Source: 70-18 sp041691815 (lineage in GTDB: Bacteria > Pseudomonadota > Alphaproteobacteria > Acetobacterales > Acetobacteraceae). Taken from it: a stretch of 23,272 nt of DNA. Positions 22,436 to 23,272 of this stretch are shown here, piece after piece. Each line of letters starts with the position of its first letter. The stretch's first letter is position 1. The position numbers and the translations under genes were made by a program. The notes under the pieces are model-generated. The model was not told where the DNA came from. It saw only the letters and a list, made by a program, of their open reading frames with translations, and did no database searches. The DNA lies in NCBI GenBank assembly GCA_041691815.1, contig JBEPTZ010000065.1, forward strand, positions 1-23,272. Reading direction: 5' to 3'.

Positions 22436-23272
22436 ACCCAAACCGCCCGCCGGGCCGAGGCGCTCGGGGCCAGGTTGCCGCCGTTGTTGGTGGCGGCGGA
22501 GCGGGTGGCGGCGACGGTGTGGCAGGGGGTGCATGGGCGGCGGCGGGTCGGGCAGGGGGATAGTTTCTGGCAGTATCGGCCGTTTGTGGCCGGGGATTCG
22601 GCGGCGCGGGTGGACTGGCGGCGGTCGGCGCGGTCGGACCGGTTGTTTTTGCGCGAGACCGAGTGGGAGGCGGCGCAGACGGTGGGGTTGTGGCGGGACG
22701 GGTCGGCGAGCATGCGCTGGCGGTCGCGGGCGGCGAGTGGGGAGAAGGTGGAGCGGGCGGAGCTGTTGTTGCTGGCGTTGGCGAGTTTGCTGTTGCGGGG
22801 GGGCGAGCGGGTGCGGCTGGTGGCGCCGGGGGGGCGCAGTGTTTCGGGGCGGGTGGGGCTGGAGCGGTTGGCGGAGGGGTTGGCGGGGTTGGCGGGGGAT
22901 GAGTTGCCGGGGGCGGTTGGGCTGCCGCGGTTTGCCCGGGTGGTGTTGATCGGGGATTTTCTCGGGCCGCTGGATGAGATCAGGGATTGTGTGGGGGCGA
23001 TGGCGGGGGTGCCGGTGAGCGGGCATTTGTTGCAGGTGCTCGATCCGGCGGAGGCGCTGCTGCCGTATCAGGGGCGGGTGCGGTTTTTTGGCACCGAGCG
23101 GGAGGCGGCGACGGTGGTGCCTCGGGTGGAGGGGGTGCGGGCGGCGTATGCGGCGCGGCTGGCCGAGCAGCAGGCCGGGCTGGCGGCGATTGCGGCGGCG
23201 GCGGGCTGGGGGTTCGCGGTGCATCGGACCGATCATCCGGCTGAGGCGGCGTTGCTGGGGTTGTATGCGGCG
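22427..23272 (+). CDS. DUF58 domain protein (3' end cut by window)
   Basis: The frame is open from the ATG at 22427 (MPMTQTARRAEALG) to the window end, 282 codons. DUF58 hallmarks are GDSFWQYRPFVAGDSAARVDWRRSARSDRLFLRE (about 45-78) and the DGSASM segment (about 91-96) matching the MIDAS-like DxSxSM of VWA-type folds. Proteins of this family partner with MoxR ATPases. The start is uncertain: ATGs at 22427 and 22433 are in frame, neither has a Shine-Dalgarno, and both lie in the end of the palindromic element. A GTG near 22487 is another option. Leucine is mostly TTG (about 20 codons by eye, against about 13 CTG), and third positions are G-rich, unlike moxR next door. Confidence 0.85.
   Translation, partial: MPMTQTARRAEALGARLPPLLVAAERVAATVWQGVHGRRRVGQGDSFWQYRPFVAGDSAARVDWRRSARSDRLFLRETEWEAAQTVGLWRDGSASMRWRSRAASGEKVERAELLLLALASLLLRGGERVRLVAPGGRSVSGRVGLERLAEGLAGLAGDELPGAVGLPRFARVVLIGDFLGPLDEIRDCVGAMAGVPVSGHLLQVLDPAEALLPYQGRVRFFGTEREAATVVPRVEGVRAAYAARLAEQQAGLAAIAAAAGWGFAVHRTDHPAEAALLGLYAA

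Overview
The window is GC-rich, densely packed bacterial DNA. An alphaproteobacterium, probably of the Acetobacteraceae, is the best guess. This rests on a separate petA-petB-petC bc1 operon, an aerobic hemF, a DUF1285 / Nudix / DUF6111 / CCA-transferase block divergent from moxR-DUF58, and several short palindromic repeat families. The taxon is an inference; there is no rRNA or marker set here to fix it. I count 25 protein genes, two of them cut by the window ends, no tRNA or rRNA, and no CRISPR array. No gene-free stretch exceeds 300 bases.

Layout. Bases 1-3341 (minus) hold a three-gene sugar-acid catabolic operon: an IlvD/Edd dehydratase very like D-xylonate dehydratase, a 2-keto-3-deoxy-acid-type SDR dehydrogenase and a fumarylacetoacetate-hydrolase-family enzyme. 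Together they fit a non-phosphorylative route from an aldonic acid to pyruvate plus lactate or glycolate. Bases 3552-7838 hold unconnected small units: an NTF2-like protein divergent from an SDR that lacks its catalytic Tyr and Asn, a DUF218/YdcF membrane protein, a nucleotidyltransferase-like/HAD phosphatase fusion, and MTA phosphorylase. Bases 7934-10592 (minus) are the cytochrome bc1 operon (Rieske, cyt b, cyt c1). On the plus strand, 10840-13637 carry hemF, a class I methyltransferase, and an overlapping pair: an NlpC/P60-like protein without signal peptide and a small exported Cys-containing protein.

Bases 13767-20996 (minus) form one tight eight-gene run: DUF1285, CoA pyrophosphatase, DUF6111, CCA-adding enzyme, glycosyltransferase, O-antigen-ligase-like protein, MsbA-like ABC exporter and a lone TupB/ModB-like permease. 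Most junctions overlap by 4-22 bases, so housekeeping tRNA/CoA functions and envelope polysaccharide functions are translationally coupled. A good promoter and a 12-codon leader frame sit at its head. Bases 21196-23272 (plus) carry moxR and the start of a DUF58 gene, separated by a very large palindromic element.

Beyond the genes, the clearest unexplained structure is three families of palindromic elements at gene borders: an AT-rich, roughly 125-bp element in two copies (3426-3550, 13652-13778), a GC-rich double-hairpin unit in single (1486-1537) and inverted-pair (22214-22435) form, and a 141-bp hairpin element (4833-4973). Base differences within them largely preserve pairing. The best candidate for an undescribed protein system is the pair at 12724-13637, whose architecture resembles a secreted amidase effector with its periplasmic immunity protein.
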